In this document: in pieces, positions 1-7,103 of the stretch
Numbering within the stretch: position 1 is the first letter of the stretch
How the letters are laid out: every line of letters starts with the position of its first letter
Origin: Gordonia heveisoli
Lineage (GTDB): Bacteria > Actinomycetota > Actinomycetes > Mycobacteriales > Mycobacteriaceae
Direction: 5' to 3'
Assembly: GCF_030315745.1 (NCBI RefSeq)
Contig: NZ_JASXSH010000026.1
Span: 1 to 43,257 of the forward strand
Length of the DNA stretch: 43,257 bases
Notes under the pieces: model-generated
Told to the model about the DNA's origin: nothing
The model's database searches: none
What the model saw: only the letters and a program-made list of their open reading frames with translations
Program-made: the position numbers and the translations under genes

Positions 1-35
1 GTGGAGCTAAGGGGACTCGAACCCCTTCAAAATAG
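1..35 (-). other. Probable attL core: 3' end of a tmRNA or tRNA(Ala)-like gene
   Basis: Read on the minus strand, these bases give a T-arm (AGGGG-TTCGAGT-CCCCT) followed by TAGCTCCAC, the 3' acceptor strand of an RNA gene whose CCA is cut by the window edge. An end in GCTCC-A-C implies a G3-U70 pair, the alanine identity element shared by tmRNA and tRNA(Ala). No anticodon arm or D-arm precedes it, so only the 3' segment is present. This is the usual footprint of a tyrosine integrase that splits an RNA gene at its 3' end. The intact gene should be rebuilt just beyond the right edge of the window. tmRNA is the slightly preferred reading. Confidence 0.65.
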
Positions 36-119
36 GCCATTCGTGCAGGTCAGAGCATTTTCGTCGGTCGCGCATGTGCTTTTGGCGACACGCCCTGACC
101 AGGCATGATCGAGCTTGGC

Positions 120-133
120 GTTTCCTAGGAAAC
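120..133. repeat. Perfect 14-bp palindrome, candidate integrase arm site or operator
   Basis: GTTTCC-TAGG-style dyad: the left half GTTTCCT is followed directly by its exact complement. The same GTTTCCT heptamer occurs twice as a direct repeat at the opposite prophage end (43203-43209 and 43216-43222). That distribution suits arm-type binding sites of the integrase. The palindrome also lies 33-46 bases upstream of the ATG at 166, so it could instead be an operator for that gene. Confidence 0.45.
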
Positions 134-165
134 ATCTGTCGCCGCAGCCTCGCTACCCTCAGTCC

Positions 166-348
166 ATGCCCACGACCGAGGTGACCCCGACCCGCTGCCC
201 ACATGGTCATCCGTGGCGACTCGACGGCCACACGTTCCTCATCGGCTGGGACAACAAGCATGACCCGCCGTGCCGCGTCTACCACTGCCAGACCGAGGGC
301 TGCGACGGACGCTGGTGGGTCGAGGAGATCCGCTGGCGCGAGGGCTGA
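166..348 (+). CDS. Small Cys/His-rich protein, possible zinc-binding
   Basis: A 60-aa protein of unknown function. It has Cys11, His13 and His15 near the N-terminus and Cys36, Cys41 and Cys46 further on, a spacing that could bind zinc, plus many Trp residues. I prefer the ATG at 166 over the in-frame ATG at 115 because a TACCCT box (154-159) lies six bases upstream, as in a leaderless actinobacterial mRNA, and no Shine-Dalgarno sequence is present. It is the first gene inside attL and points into the phage, away from the late operon, so it is probably expressed in the lysogen. No family was recognised. Confidence 0.55.
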   Translation: MPTTEVTPTRCPHGHPWRLDGHTFLIGWDNKHDPPCRVYHCQTEGCDGRWWVEEIRWREG

Positions 349-445
349 CCGCGCCCCATCCACCACCCGCCATGCACGACGGCCACGAGCGCGATGATGT
401 CCAGCCACATGCAGAGATGACGCAGCGGGGACGCCGGCGGTTCCG

Positions 446-754
446 TCAGTCGTCGAGCTCCACCTCGGGGAGCTGATCCACGAGCGCGCGGCCAAGCTCC
501 TGTGGCGTCATTCCGAGCCCGGCGGCGAGTAGAGGGATGTCCTCGGCGGCGACCGACGTCTTGCCGTTCATCCGGTTGGTCACCCATCGGTGGTCGGACT
601 GCCCGAGGCGTCGGGCGAGTTCGCGGCCAGTGACCTGCTTGCGGGCCATGAGGGACCGCAGCTCCTCGGCGACCGACTGCTTCGCCGCCTCGTTGTCATT
701 CGCCTTCGCTACCACGGGCACCAATTTAGCCGTTTGGGTTGACGTTTGGTTCAT
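446..754 (-). CDS. Xre-type helix-turn-helix transcriptional regulator
   Basis: A 102-aa protein with an Xre/Cro fold at about residues 28-90. The helix-turn-helix is GRELARRLGQSDHRWVTNRM (43-62). The C-terminus is acidic, and the N-terminal 25 residues look unstructured. The ATG at 754 is preferred because it lies seven bases after a TACAAT -10 box with a TTGTCA -35 box, implying leaderless translation. The gene diverges from the secreted-protein gene at 819 and probably controls that intergenic region. A second, better-placed repressor lies near the integrase, so this is more likely a local regulator of the left-end cargo than the main immunity repressor. Confidence 0.75.
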   Translation of the reverse strand: MNQTSTQTAKLVPVVAKANDNEAAKQSVAEELRSLMARKQVTGRELARRLGQSDHRWVTNRMNGKTSVAAEDIPLLAAGLGMTPQELGRALVDQLPEVELDD

Positions 755-761
755 GTGGGCT

Positions 762-789
762 ATTGTAATGCTCACTGAGCTATTGACAA
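762..789 (-). promoter_or_regulatory. Leftward promoter of the Xre regulator
   Basis: On the minus strand TTGTCA (789-784) is followed by a 16-base spacer and TACAAT (767-762), close to the consensus of the vegetative sigma factor. The ATG at 754 follows the -10 box after seven bases, so the transcript would start at or next to the ATG. On the plus strand the same bases read TTGACA (783-788), but no good rightward -10 box follows it. Confidence 0.6.
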
Positions 790-818
790 GTACGTCTGAC
801 GATTGAAAGGAACACCCC

Positions 819-1166
819 ATGAAGCACCTCATCCTGGCCGCCGCCGCATCCCTCGGCCTGCTCGTCGCCGCCCTGGCCCTCGACACCGCCCCCGCGTCCG
901 CCGTGTCGCCGTGCTCGATGGCGATCCCCGGCAGTAGCGCGCCGTGCCCGCCGTCGATCGCGCCGGGCGAGTCGCACGACATCGGTGGTGGCGCGAACAC
1001 CGACGCGATCGGCCAGCCCGAGCGTGAGCACCCGCTGTCGACGTACGTGCCGCCGGCACCGTCTGCTCCCGAGGCCGAGGAGGAGGAGCCGACCGAGGAG
1101 CCGACCGATCCCGAGGAGCCCGCCGAGCCGTCGGATCCCGCGCCGGGTGACGGCGACACCGAGTAG
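819..1166 (+). CDS. Secreted acidic proline-rich protein of unknown function
   Basis: A 115-aa protein. A typical Sec signal peptide fills residues 1-28: Lys-His, then a Leu/Ala hydrophobic core, then a TAPASA cleavage region. Two cysteines (in SPCSM and APCPP) could form a disulfide. The C-terminal third is a Glu/Pro/Thr-rich disordered tail ending in GDGDTE. AAAGGAA lies just upstream of the ATG. It diverges from the Xre regulator and is followed by two strong hairpins, so it forms its own transcription unit. Being insulated from lytic genes, it is a plausible lysogenic-conversion product exported by the host. The domain resembles nothing I can name. Confidence 0.7.
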   Translation: MKHLILAAAASLGLLVAALALDTAPASAVSPCSMAIPGSSAPCPPSIAPGESHDIGGGANTDAIGQPEREHPLSTYVPPAPSAPEAEEEEPTEEPTDPEEPAEPSDPAPGDGDTE

Positions 1167-1177
1167 TCGCAGACGAA

Positions 1178-1216
1178 AAATAGCGCCCCACCTGCACAAA
1201 TGGTGGGGCGCTATTT
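1178..1216 (+). terminator. Strong intrinsic terminator hairpin
   Basis: A perfect 15-bp stem (1178-1192 with 1202-1216) with a 9-base loop. The 5' arm starts AAATAGCGCC and the 3' arm ends GCGCTATTT, so the arm ends are A/T-rich in both directions. It lies 11 bases after the stop of the secreted-protein gene. Confidence 0.8.
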
Positions 1217-1287
1217 CTTCCGCTATTCTTCCCGCGCCTGGACGAGCTGCTACCCGGATGGGACACACCCCGCCGCTGAGACGCAGA

Positions 1288-1324
1288 AATCCGCCCCACC
1301 TCGAATGCCGAGATGGGGCGGATT
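1288..1324 (+). terminator. Second intrinsic terminator-like hairpin
   Basis: A 16-bp stem (1288-1303 with 1309-1324) with one C-A mismatch and a 5-base loop. The core AATCCGCCCCA pairs with TGGGGCGGATT. It sits between the first terminator and the toxin gene, and would isolate the toxin-antitoxin pair from upstream transcription. Confidence 0.65.
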
Positions 1325-1340
1325 GGTCTTGAATGTTGGT

Positions 1341-1362
1341 CCAATATGTGGCACCATATTGG
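1341..1362. promoter_or_regulatory. Operator-like palindrome abutting the toxin start
   Basis: A 22-bp inverted repeat: CCAATATG, six bases, CATATTGG. It ends one base before the toxin ATG. Phd/YefM-type antitoxins normally repress their own operons through such sites, and its position would cover the promoter and transcription start. No ribosome-binding site lies between it and the ATG, again suggesting leaderless translation. Confidence 0.65.
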
Positions 1363-1363
1363 T

Positions 1364-1630
1364 ATGAGCGAGAGCGGTTACCACGTCGAGATCGAGGCAA
1401 AGGCCGTCAAGGCCCTGCAGAAGATCGCTCGGGCCGACCAGCGTCGAATCGTGTCGGCCGCGCAAGCTCTCTCGATCAACCCCCGACCGGACGGCTGCAA
1501 GAAGCTCACTGCCCAGGATGCCTACCGCATCCGCATCGGCAACTACCGCGTGATCTACGTTGTCGAGGACGCGGTCCGCATCGTCACCGTCACCCGCATC
1601 GGACACCGCAGGGAGGTCTACGACCGATGA
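1364..1630 (+). CDS. RelE/ParE-superfamily toxin
   Basis: An 88-aa RelE-type protein, a normal length for the family. RelE toxins are ribosome-dependent mRNA endonucleases; ParE relatives poison gyrase. The RelE signature covers the C-terminal half: KKL at 43-45, then YRIRIGNYRVIYVVED and a terminal GHRREVYDR, with Arg and Tyr residues in the usual catalytic positions. The start at 1364 directly follows the palindromic operator. It overlaps the antitoxin gene by four bases (ATGA), so the toxin comes first and translation is coupled. This reverses the common antitoxin-toxin order. The biochemical target cannot be told from the sequence. Confidence 0.85.
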   Translation: MSESGYHVEIEAKAVKALQKIARADQRRIVSAAQALSINPRPDGCKKLTAQDAYRIRIGNYRVIYVVEDAVRIVTVTRIGHRREVYDR

Positions 1631-1887
1631 ATGATCCCACCCCCCATCTGGTCCCCGTCAGTGAGGCCAAGGGCAAGCTCTCCGAGCTCGTCCGGGCAGC
1701 CGATGACGAGAACGTGATCATCATGACCTATGGGCGGCCCGCCGCAATCCTCGTCTCGGCCCGCCGCTACGGAGACCTCATCGAGCACATCGAGGATCTT
1801 GAAGATCGACTCTCGGTATATGAGCGCGAGCACCTGACTATGTCTCTCGACAAGGTCGTCGCCGAACTCGGGCTCGACGACGACTGA
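1627..1887 (+). CDS. Phd/YefM-family antitoxin
   Basis: An 86-aa protein with a Phd/YefM N-terminal dimerisation and DNA-binding fold: VPVSEAKGKLSELVRAADDE, then an IIMTYGRPAAILVSARRY strand-helix unit. The acidic helical C-terminus ends LGLDDD and would wrap the toxin. It should neutralise the RelE partner encoded immediately upstream and autorepress through the palindrome at 1341-1362. The gene ends 17 bases before the convergent end of the tail operon, with no obvious terminator between. Confidence 0.85.
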   Translation: MNDPTPHLVPVSEAKGKLSELVRAADDENVIIMTYGRPAAILVSARRYGDLIEHIEDLEDRLSVYEREHLTMSLDKVVAELGLDDD

Positions 1888-1904
1888 GGCTCACGACGCC
1901 GAGG

Positions 1905-2270
1905 TCACAGGCCCCGGTATCGCAGGATCGGCGTGACGTCCACGCTGAATGCCTGTGATCCGTCGTTGATGGTGAGGGAGACAGGCAGTAGCTCGGTGCG
2001 TAGCAGCGTCGAGCCGCTGAGGATGCCATAGCGGTCAATCACGGTGCCATTCGCGACAGTGCTCGCGGGCACGGTGATGGTCGCGGCCGAGCCGGTGACC
2101 TTTCCCCACGTGAAGCCGTCCTCGGTGACTTTCGCGGAGCTGCCCCAGGTGGTGTCAGCGTAGACGGTGCCGACGCGGGTTGCCCCGACGTAGAGGCCGA
2201 TCCGGTTGCCGAGTGCCTTGATGGCGTCGACGCAGGCGAGTAGGTGTGCGTCCTGGTAGGTCGCGGTCAT
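1905..2270 (-). CDS. Putative tail tip / minor tail protein
   Basis: A 121-aa protein, last in the leftward late operon. It is rich in short beta-strand patterns (Thr/Val/Gly) with no catalytic motif. Its place downstream of the fibre genes suggests a small structural or host-recognition component of the tail tip. GAAGGG lies 11 bases before the ATG. Function is assigned only from position. Confidence 0.5.
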   Translation of the reverse strand: MTATYQDAHLLACVDAIKALGNRIGLYVGATRVGTVYADTTWGSSAKVTEDGFTWGKVTGSAATITVPASTVANGTVIDRYGILSGSTLLRTELLPVSLTINDGSQAFSVDVTPILRYRGL

Positions 2271-2288
2271 TGTTGTTGATTCCCTTCA

Positions 2289-3386
2289 CTATTGGCGTGC
2301 GCAGCACCATGCCTGGCCGCGCGCACCTTTCTGTCCATTGCCTGCAGCAGGGCTTCCGCCGTAGCCGCCCGAGCCTGGCGGGTTGGACGCGGCGTTGGAG
2401 GTGTTGGCAGCGCCGCCGGTATAGGTCTGCCCGTTGAGCGTGAGGTCCTTGCCGGAGTTGGCGTTGCCGGTCGAGGGTGCGGCGCCGGTCCGGGTGCCGC
2501 CATTGCCGCCGCCACCGGAGACCGCTTGCCCTGCTGCGCCGGTCACCAGCGTGGTGCCGGAGTAGCTGATAGTGGTGGCCGTTCCATTCGTTCCCGCGCT
2601 AGAGATGAGGACGGACCCGGCACCGCCCGCACCTCCGTCTCCGACGACGATCGTGAGAGCGGTTGCGGTCCAGGGGATGTGCACGCCGCGCTCCAGGGTG
2701 GTCCAGGCGTAGCCACCCGCGCCGCCACCCGAACCGCCGAGTACTGTTCCCGCACCGCCACCGCCACCGCCACCGCCCAGGGCGACGAGGTCGATGTAGC
2801 GGCACCAGACGGGGATCGTGTAGGTGTAGGTGCCGACCGTCGAGTAGGTGGTGAGCGCGGCGGCGACCGCAGAGAACCACCCGGTCGCGGCGTCGCCAGC
2901 GCAGGCGCCGTCACGCCCCGGAGTCGCGAGCCGTCCGAGCTGTGTGAGGTCACCCAGCACGCCGCCATCACGGCCGGGGGTGGTGGGCTTCGCGGTGGCC
3001 AGATCGGAGCCGACCGCGCCATCACGCCCGATCAGGCCCAGGTGCGCGAGGTCGGAGGCTACCGCTGCATCACGTCCGGTGAGGTGCGGGACGATGCTGG
3101 CGAGGTCGTCACCGGCCATGTTGTGGCGTACCGGAATGCGGACCTCGAAGTCCTGCGTCGGGTCGAGGCCCATGTAGAGGCTGTCACCGACCGCACCGCC
3201 GTCGCGTCCGGTGAGGTGCGGGACGATGATGGCGACGTCTGAGCCAACCGCACTGTCGGTGGCGGTGGCTTGCGGCACGGCAAACCACCCGCGCCGCGCC
3301 GCCGGTGTCGGTGTGGCCGGTCCGTCGGCACTCCATCCGAGTCGGGCGGGGATGGTGACGTCGGGACCGTCAGGGGTCCAGGGCAT
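2289..3386 (-). CDS. Minor tail / fibre protein with glycine-rich domain
   Basis: A 365-aa protein. Residues about 50-160 carry imperfect repeats around GRDG (for example PHLTGRDG, GRDGAVGSDLA), probably a fibrous shaft. A beta-rich segment with TYTIPVWCRYIDLVALGGGG at about 190-210 leads into a glycine-rich region (about 200-330) that includes a run of eight glycines. Glycine-rich domains of this type occur at the tips of actinophage tail fibres and are thought to bind the cell surface. The start overlaps the stop of the preceding gene by one base (TAATG). Confidence 0.65.
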   Translation of the reverse strand: MPWTPDGPDVTIPARLGWSADGPATPTPAARRGWFAVPQATATDSAVGSDVAIIVPHLTGRDGGAVGDSLYMGLDPTQDFEVRIPVRHNMAGDDLASIVPHLTGRDAAVASDLAHLGLIGRDGAVGSDLATAKPTTPGRDGGVLGDLTQLGRLATPGRDGACAGDAATGWFSAVAAALTTYSTVGTYTYTIPVWCRYIDLVALGGGGGGGGAGTVLGGSGGGAGGYAWTTLERGVHIPWTATALTIVVGDGGAGGAGSVLISSAGTNGTATTISYSGTTLVTGAAGQAVSGGGGNGGTRTGAAPSTGNANSGKDLTLNGQTYTGGAANTSNAASNPPGSGGYGGSPAAGNGQKGARGQAWCCARQ

Positions 3387-3577
3387 TACGGTCCGGGGAA
3401 TCCGAGCCGCGCGACCTCGATGCCACCCTCATCGGTGACTATGAGGGTGTGCCAGTTCGACGGGTAGCCGGTCTCGCCGGGCGGTGTGCCGCGTGTGATG
3501 GTGTACGTGTAGCCGGGCACGTCGGGGATCGTGAGCGCGCCGACATTCGTTGCCTCGGCGAGTGTTTCGTCTGCCAT
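3386..3577 (-). CDS. Small tail-associated protein
   Basis: A 63-aa protein of unknown function between two fibre-type genes. It has beta-strand-like segments (YTYTITRG, HTLIVTDEGG) and no recognisable motif. An AGGAGA ribosome-binding site precedes the ATG. It could be a short connector or accessory piece of the tail tip. Confidence 0.5.
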   Translation of the reverse strand: MADETLAEATNVGALTIPDVPGYTYTITRGTPPGETGYPSNWHTLIVTDEGGIEVARLGFPGP

Positions 3578-3588
3578 GTGCTGCTCTC

Positions 3589-6399
3589 CTATGCTGCGGC
3601 GACCATGCGGCCGGTGAATGCCGCTGACGGCCCGCCGATTGATCCGACATCGGCCTGCCCGTACGTGGCAGACGGGTAGGCGCCGTCACCGCCGCCGACG
3701 CTGACGGCACTGAGGTTGGTCTGAGTCGCGAAGATGAGGGGTTGAATCACGTCCCCGCTGGCGAGATAGATTGTGGTTGTCGCACCAGACTGTAGAGGCC
3801 CAACGGCGGCGGTCGAATTGACGGAGAGCCCCCACTGTGATGTCGCATGCTTGTCAGATGTGGATTCTGTACCGCTACTCACGACGCTACCCGCGCCGGG
3901 GACGACCCATCCTGTCGACACGGTGCCGGTGTAGCGGTATGCCTCAGCTGATCCGATAATCGAAGAGCATGTCAACTGCACCTCATACCAGCCGGCGTTC
4001 GTGATGGTGATGGTGCCGGTGCCGAGGGTGGTGACGGTGCAACCGACCGCGAGATCCTGGGACGTGAGGAACGACGACGGCAACGCCGCTGATGCACCGG
4101 CGGATACGGCCAGTGTCGAATATCCACTGGTGCCCTTGCGTAGTCGCCACGATGGGGTGCTCACGCCGGACGCCGCCGAGGTCCAGTCAGCCATGCCGAA
4201 CGCGGCGATCGTGAAGGAATCGGCCTGCTTATTGCCGTACCAGAATCCGAAGTTCGCGGTGCCCCGCTGCTCGACGAGTGCTGCATATCGGTAGCTCGCT
4301 CCCTTGCTGATCGCGGTGCCGGTGTTGGTGTAGGAGATGACCACCTTGCCGTTCACCGACACCGAATAGTTTTCCGCGCCATCCGATTTCAGGCGCACGA
4401 TGTCGCCCGGCGCGTTGGTGCGGCTGAGTGTGGTCCAGGCTGTAGACCCGTACTTGCCGAGCGATACCGTCGTTGCGGTGACCAGCACGTATACGCCCGA
4501 CGTGCCCGCCGAGTTGCAATGCACCTGACAGCCCGATGCCCAACTCTTGCCGAAAGACGCGTCGGCAGAACCGAATACAACATAGGCCGACTGTACGTCG
4601 GTGTTGAACTGGTGCGACGAATGCGTCGGCGTGATGTAGACACCATCGCCCGCACCGGACACGATGCCCACATACCCGTTCGATCCTCGAATGCGCAGCG
4701 ACGACGACTGCCAGTCGCCCGATGACAGCGTGGCTCCGTCGGCCCCCGCGAACGTCGTCTGCCAGGACATGCCCGTCAAGCTGTTGCCGTCAGTCGGCTG
4801 ATTCGCCGAGATCACCGCGTTTGCGTTAATCGCCGCCTGCGCAGCCTGATTCGCCAGCGAGTAGACACCGAAGATCGTGCCCAGCAGATCCGAGATCGCA
4901 CCCGTACCCGCCGCCGTCACCGCCGAGATGTCGGAGGTGATCGCCGAGTTGATGTTCGTTACCACGCTCGCGATTGCATCGTCGAGACCGGTGTCGTTGT
5001 CATCGAGATCAGCCAGTTTGCCCGCCAGCCCCGAGACCTGACCCTGACCAATGGATATCGCGCCAAGCAGATTTGGGAGTGGCGACGACACCGTGCCGCC
5101 GGACAGCAGCGTCTTGAGCTGGTCGCCGAAATCGAGCATGTCCTCGATCGCGTCCTCGATGGTCGAGCGCGCCTGACCGGTCAGCTTCTCGATCAGATCC
5201 TTGATCCACGCCAGCGCATCCGCGATGTCATCGCCGAGGCCCCCGAGATCGCCGACGAGGTTCGCGATCCACGCCTGTGGCAGCGACGTCGCGGTCTTGC
5301 GCAGGGAGACGTCATCCCAACGGATCTCGCCGCCGGTGGCCGCGGCATAGACCCGCAGCCGCACCCGCACCGTGTCGACACCCGCGGGCACCGTGTAGTC
5401 GCCGCCGATCTGCGCCCACCCCGCCGTGCCCGAGGTGACCGTGCCCACCGCCACCGTCGCCACCGTGGTCGCACCATTCAGCGCCCACACCTGCAGCTCA
5501 GCGAGCGTGCCCGAGCCCGTCAGTCCGGTCTTGCGGACCTGCGCGGTGATGTTGAGCGTCTGGCCCTCCGACACCGGCACAGCCTCCGACGTACGCACCG
5601 ACGTCACCCCCGACGCCACGCACAACGCACAGCCAGCCACCGTCACGCCGTCGGAGTTATCCCACGACCAGCCGTCACCCTCGTCGAGCGTGATGCCCTC
5701 GCGGAATGCGCCCTCGGACAGGAGATTCGACGACGCCTGATTGCTCAGCGCGCCGAGGGCGAGTTGCGGAAGGCGGGCCGGGTTGATGATCCCGGTGGCG
5801 AAGGTGCGCAGTATGCCGATCGTGTTCTGGATGGCCAGGAGGAACGCGTCGGTGCCGGTGTAGGTTCCGGCCACCGCGTGCTGCAGCTCCTCGAAGTTAG
5901 CCGCGATCTGGGCCCAGCCGTCGACGACATCATCGACTGTGGGCAACCCGACGGTCACGCCCGACGCGAGTTCGAGCACCTTGCGCAGCGGGGCGAACAG
6001 GTTCTGGATGAACTCCAGGATCGGATCGTCACCTGTGTACTCGCCCAGCATCGCGTCCCACAGGTCGACAAACCTTCCGACGAGTGGCAGATCGGAGATC
6101 ACATCGTGCGCGAGGTCGAGCAGGTCGGCGGGCTTCGTGATGGTCGCCGGATCGGCGGCCGCCACCGCGGCCTGAAACTTCGAGACGACGTCGACAAGCA
6201 GGCCGAGCGGTCCGCTCGTGTCGCCCGCGGCGCCCGTCATCTCGCCGCCCAGGAACGCCGGGAACCGGGCAGCCATCAGCGCCCGCAGTTGCCCGGCCGA
6301 GTGCCCCTGCAGTGATGTGCCGAGCTGGCTCGGATGCACGACGCCCTGCGGCAGATCCTCGGGACCAGTTGTCCCCCAGGGGAGATTCGGAGTGGTCAC
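3589..6399 (-). CDS. Large minor tail protein with carbohydrate-binding and lectin-like domains
   Basis: A 936-aa protein. I place the start at the GTG at 6399, which overlaps the lysB stop as GTGA and begins VTTPNLPWG. Residues 1-220 are helical. Residues about 225-370 look like a jelly-roll carbohydrate-binding module, ending in EIRWDDVSLRK. A helical linker follows. Residues about 545-740 resemble a concanavalin/LamG-like fold (VSVNGKVVISYTNTG). The C-terminal 190 residues are beta-rich like trimerising fibre tips. The expected role is host-surface binding at the tail tip, perhaps to arabinogalactan or other envelope glycans. The domain names are fold-level guesses. Confidence 0.7.
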   Translation of the reverse strand: MTTPNLPWGTTGPEDLPQGVVHPSQLGTSLQGHSAGQLRALMAARFPAFLGGEMTGAAGDTSGPLGLLVDVVSKFQAAVAAADPATITKPADLLDLAHDVISDLPLVGRFVDLWDAMLGEYTGDDPILEFIQNLFAPLRKVLELASGVTVGLPTVDDVVDGWAQIAANFEELQHAVAGTYTGTDAFLLAIQNTIGILRTFATGIINPARLPQLALGALSNQASSNLLSEGAFREGITLDEGDGWSWDNSDGVTVAGCALCVASGVTSVRTSEAVPVSEGQTLNITAQVRKTGLTGSGTLAELQVWALNGATTVATVAVGTVTSGTAGWAQIGGDYTVPAGVDTVRVRLRVYAAATGGEIRWDDVSLRKTATSLPQAWIANLVGDLGGLGDDIADALAWIKDLIEKLTGQARSTIEDAIEDMLDFGDQLKTLLSGGTVSSPLPNLLGAISIGQGQVSGLAGKLADLDDNDTGLDDAIASVVTNINSAITSDISAVTAAGTGAISDLLGTIFGVYSLANQAAQAAINANAVISANQPTDGNSLTGMSWQTTFAGADGATLSSGDWQSSSLRIRGSNGYVGIVSGAGDGVYITPTHSSHQFNTDVQSAYVVFGSADASFGKSWASGCQVHCNSAGTSGVYVLVTATTVSLGKYGSTAWTTLSRTNAPGDIVRLKSDGAENYSVSVNGKVVISYTNTGTAISKGASYRYAALVEQRGTANFGFWYGNKQADSFTIAAFGMADWTSAASGVSTPSWRLRKGTSGYSTLAVSAGASAALPSSFLTSQDLAVGCTVTTLGTGTITITNAGWYEVQLTCSSIIGSAEAYRYTGTVSTGWVVPGAGSVVSSGTESTSDKHATSQWGLSVNSTAAVGPLQSGATTTIYLASGDVIQPLIFATQTNLSAVSVGGGDGAYPSATYGQADVGSIGGPSAAFTGRMVAAA

Positions 6400-7103
6400 G
6401 CGGCGGCCTCCTCGATCATGCAGGCCAGGCGGCCGACGTGGCCGCCGGTGATGTAGTCGGTGGTGTGTGCGGTGCCGAGGTACCCGCGTGCGTACCCGGC
6501 CGCCGACAGCAGGCCAGCGAACGCAGCAGGGTTGCGCCACCACTGCTGCATCCGGCGCGCATCGAGCACGTCACGCAGCACGTCCTCACCCCACTGTCTG
6601 GCGGCGGCGAGATCACGGACGCTCATCCATGCGCCGAGATCGGCGAGTGACCGCAGCGGCGACCCCAGCGGCAGGTCAGCGATCGGATCACCGGGCGCGT
6701 ACACCGACATGCGTCGGCATGGGACCGACAGCGCCCCGGCGATTCCCGAGCGGCCGAGGTGCACCGGATGGTGCGGGTCACCGAGGGTGGCCACCGCGAG
6801 CGGGCGATCATCAGACCCGACCAGACGCGCGTAGGCCACCGCGACGGCCGCGCCCTGACTGTAGCCTCCGACGATGACCGGGCCGTCGACGTCACGCGCC
6901 GCGTCGGCCAGCTCATGCACACCGACCGCGACCGACTCGGCGTAGGCCAGATCGCCTGTCGCAGTAGCCGGGCCGAAGCTCGCCGGATAGTCGACGTAGC
7001 GCCACGACAGTCGATCGCCAAGTGTGCGGCGCAGCGACTCCGACACCGCCGAGCGCGCACCCGGCCGCGACCACGTGCCGTCGCACCAGAGCAGCATCGT
7101 CAC
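6396..7103 (-). CDS. lysB: LysB mycolylarabinogalactan esterase
   Basis: A 235-aa alpha/beta-hydrolase (cutinase-like) that cleaves the ester bond joining mycolic acids to arabinogalactan, releasing the outer mycomembrane at lysis. The nucleophile elbow is GGYSQGA with Ser82. Candidate Asp residues are in YAPGDPIAD (139-143) and candidate His residues near the C-terminus in AHTTDYITGGH (213-221). The GTG start overlaps the upstream stop by four bases. LysB is found in phages of mycolate-containing hosts, so it is the strongest host clue here. It lies just upstream of the large fibre gene, within the tail module. Confidence 0.9.
   Translation of the reverse strand: MTMLLWCDGTWSRPGARSAVSESLRRTLGDRLSWRYVDYPASFGPATATGDLAYAESVAVGVHELADAARDVDGPVIVGGYSQGAAVAVAYARLVGSDDRPLAVATLGDPHHPVHLGRSGIAGALSVPCRRMSVYAPGDPIADLPLGSPLRSLADLGAWMSVRDLAAARQWGEDVLRDVLDARRMQQWWRNPAAFAGLLSAAGYARGYLGTAHTTDYITGGHVGRLACMIEEAAA

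Noticed and set aside
279..416. Minus-strand ORF beginning MWLDIIALVAVV that could be a small membrane protein
   Set aside because: It runs antisense across the better-supported Cys/His-rich gene, lacks a ribosome-binding site, and its second half is low-complexity Ser/Arg/Gln typical of a shadow frame.
2750..2785. CCGCCA repeat as a regulatory or CRISPR-like element
   Set aside because: It simply encodes the run of glycines in the fibre protein.
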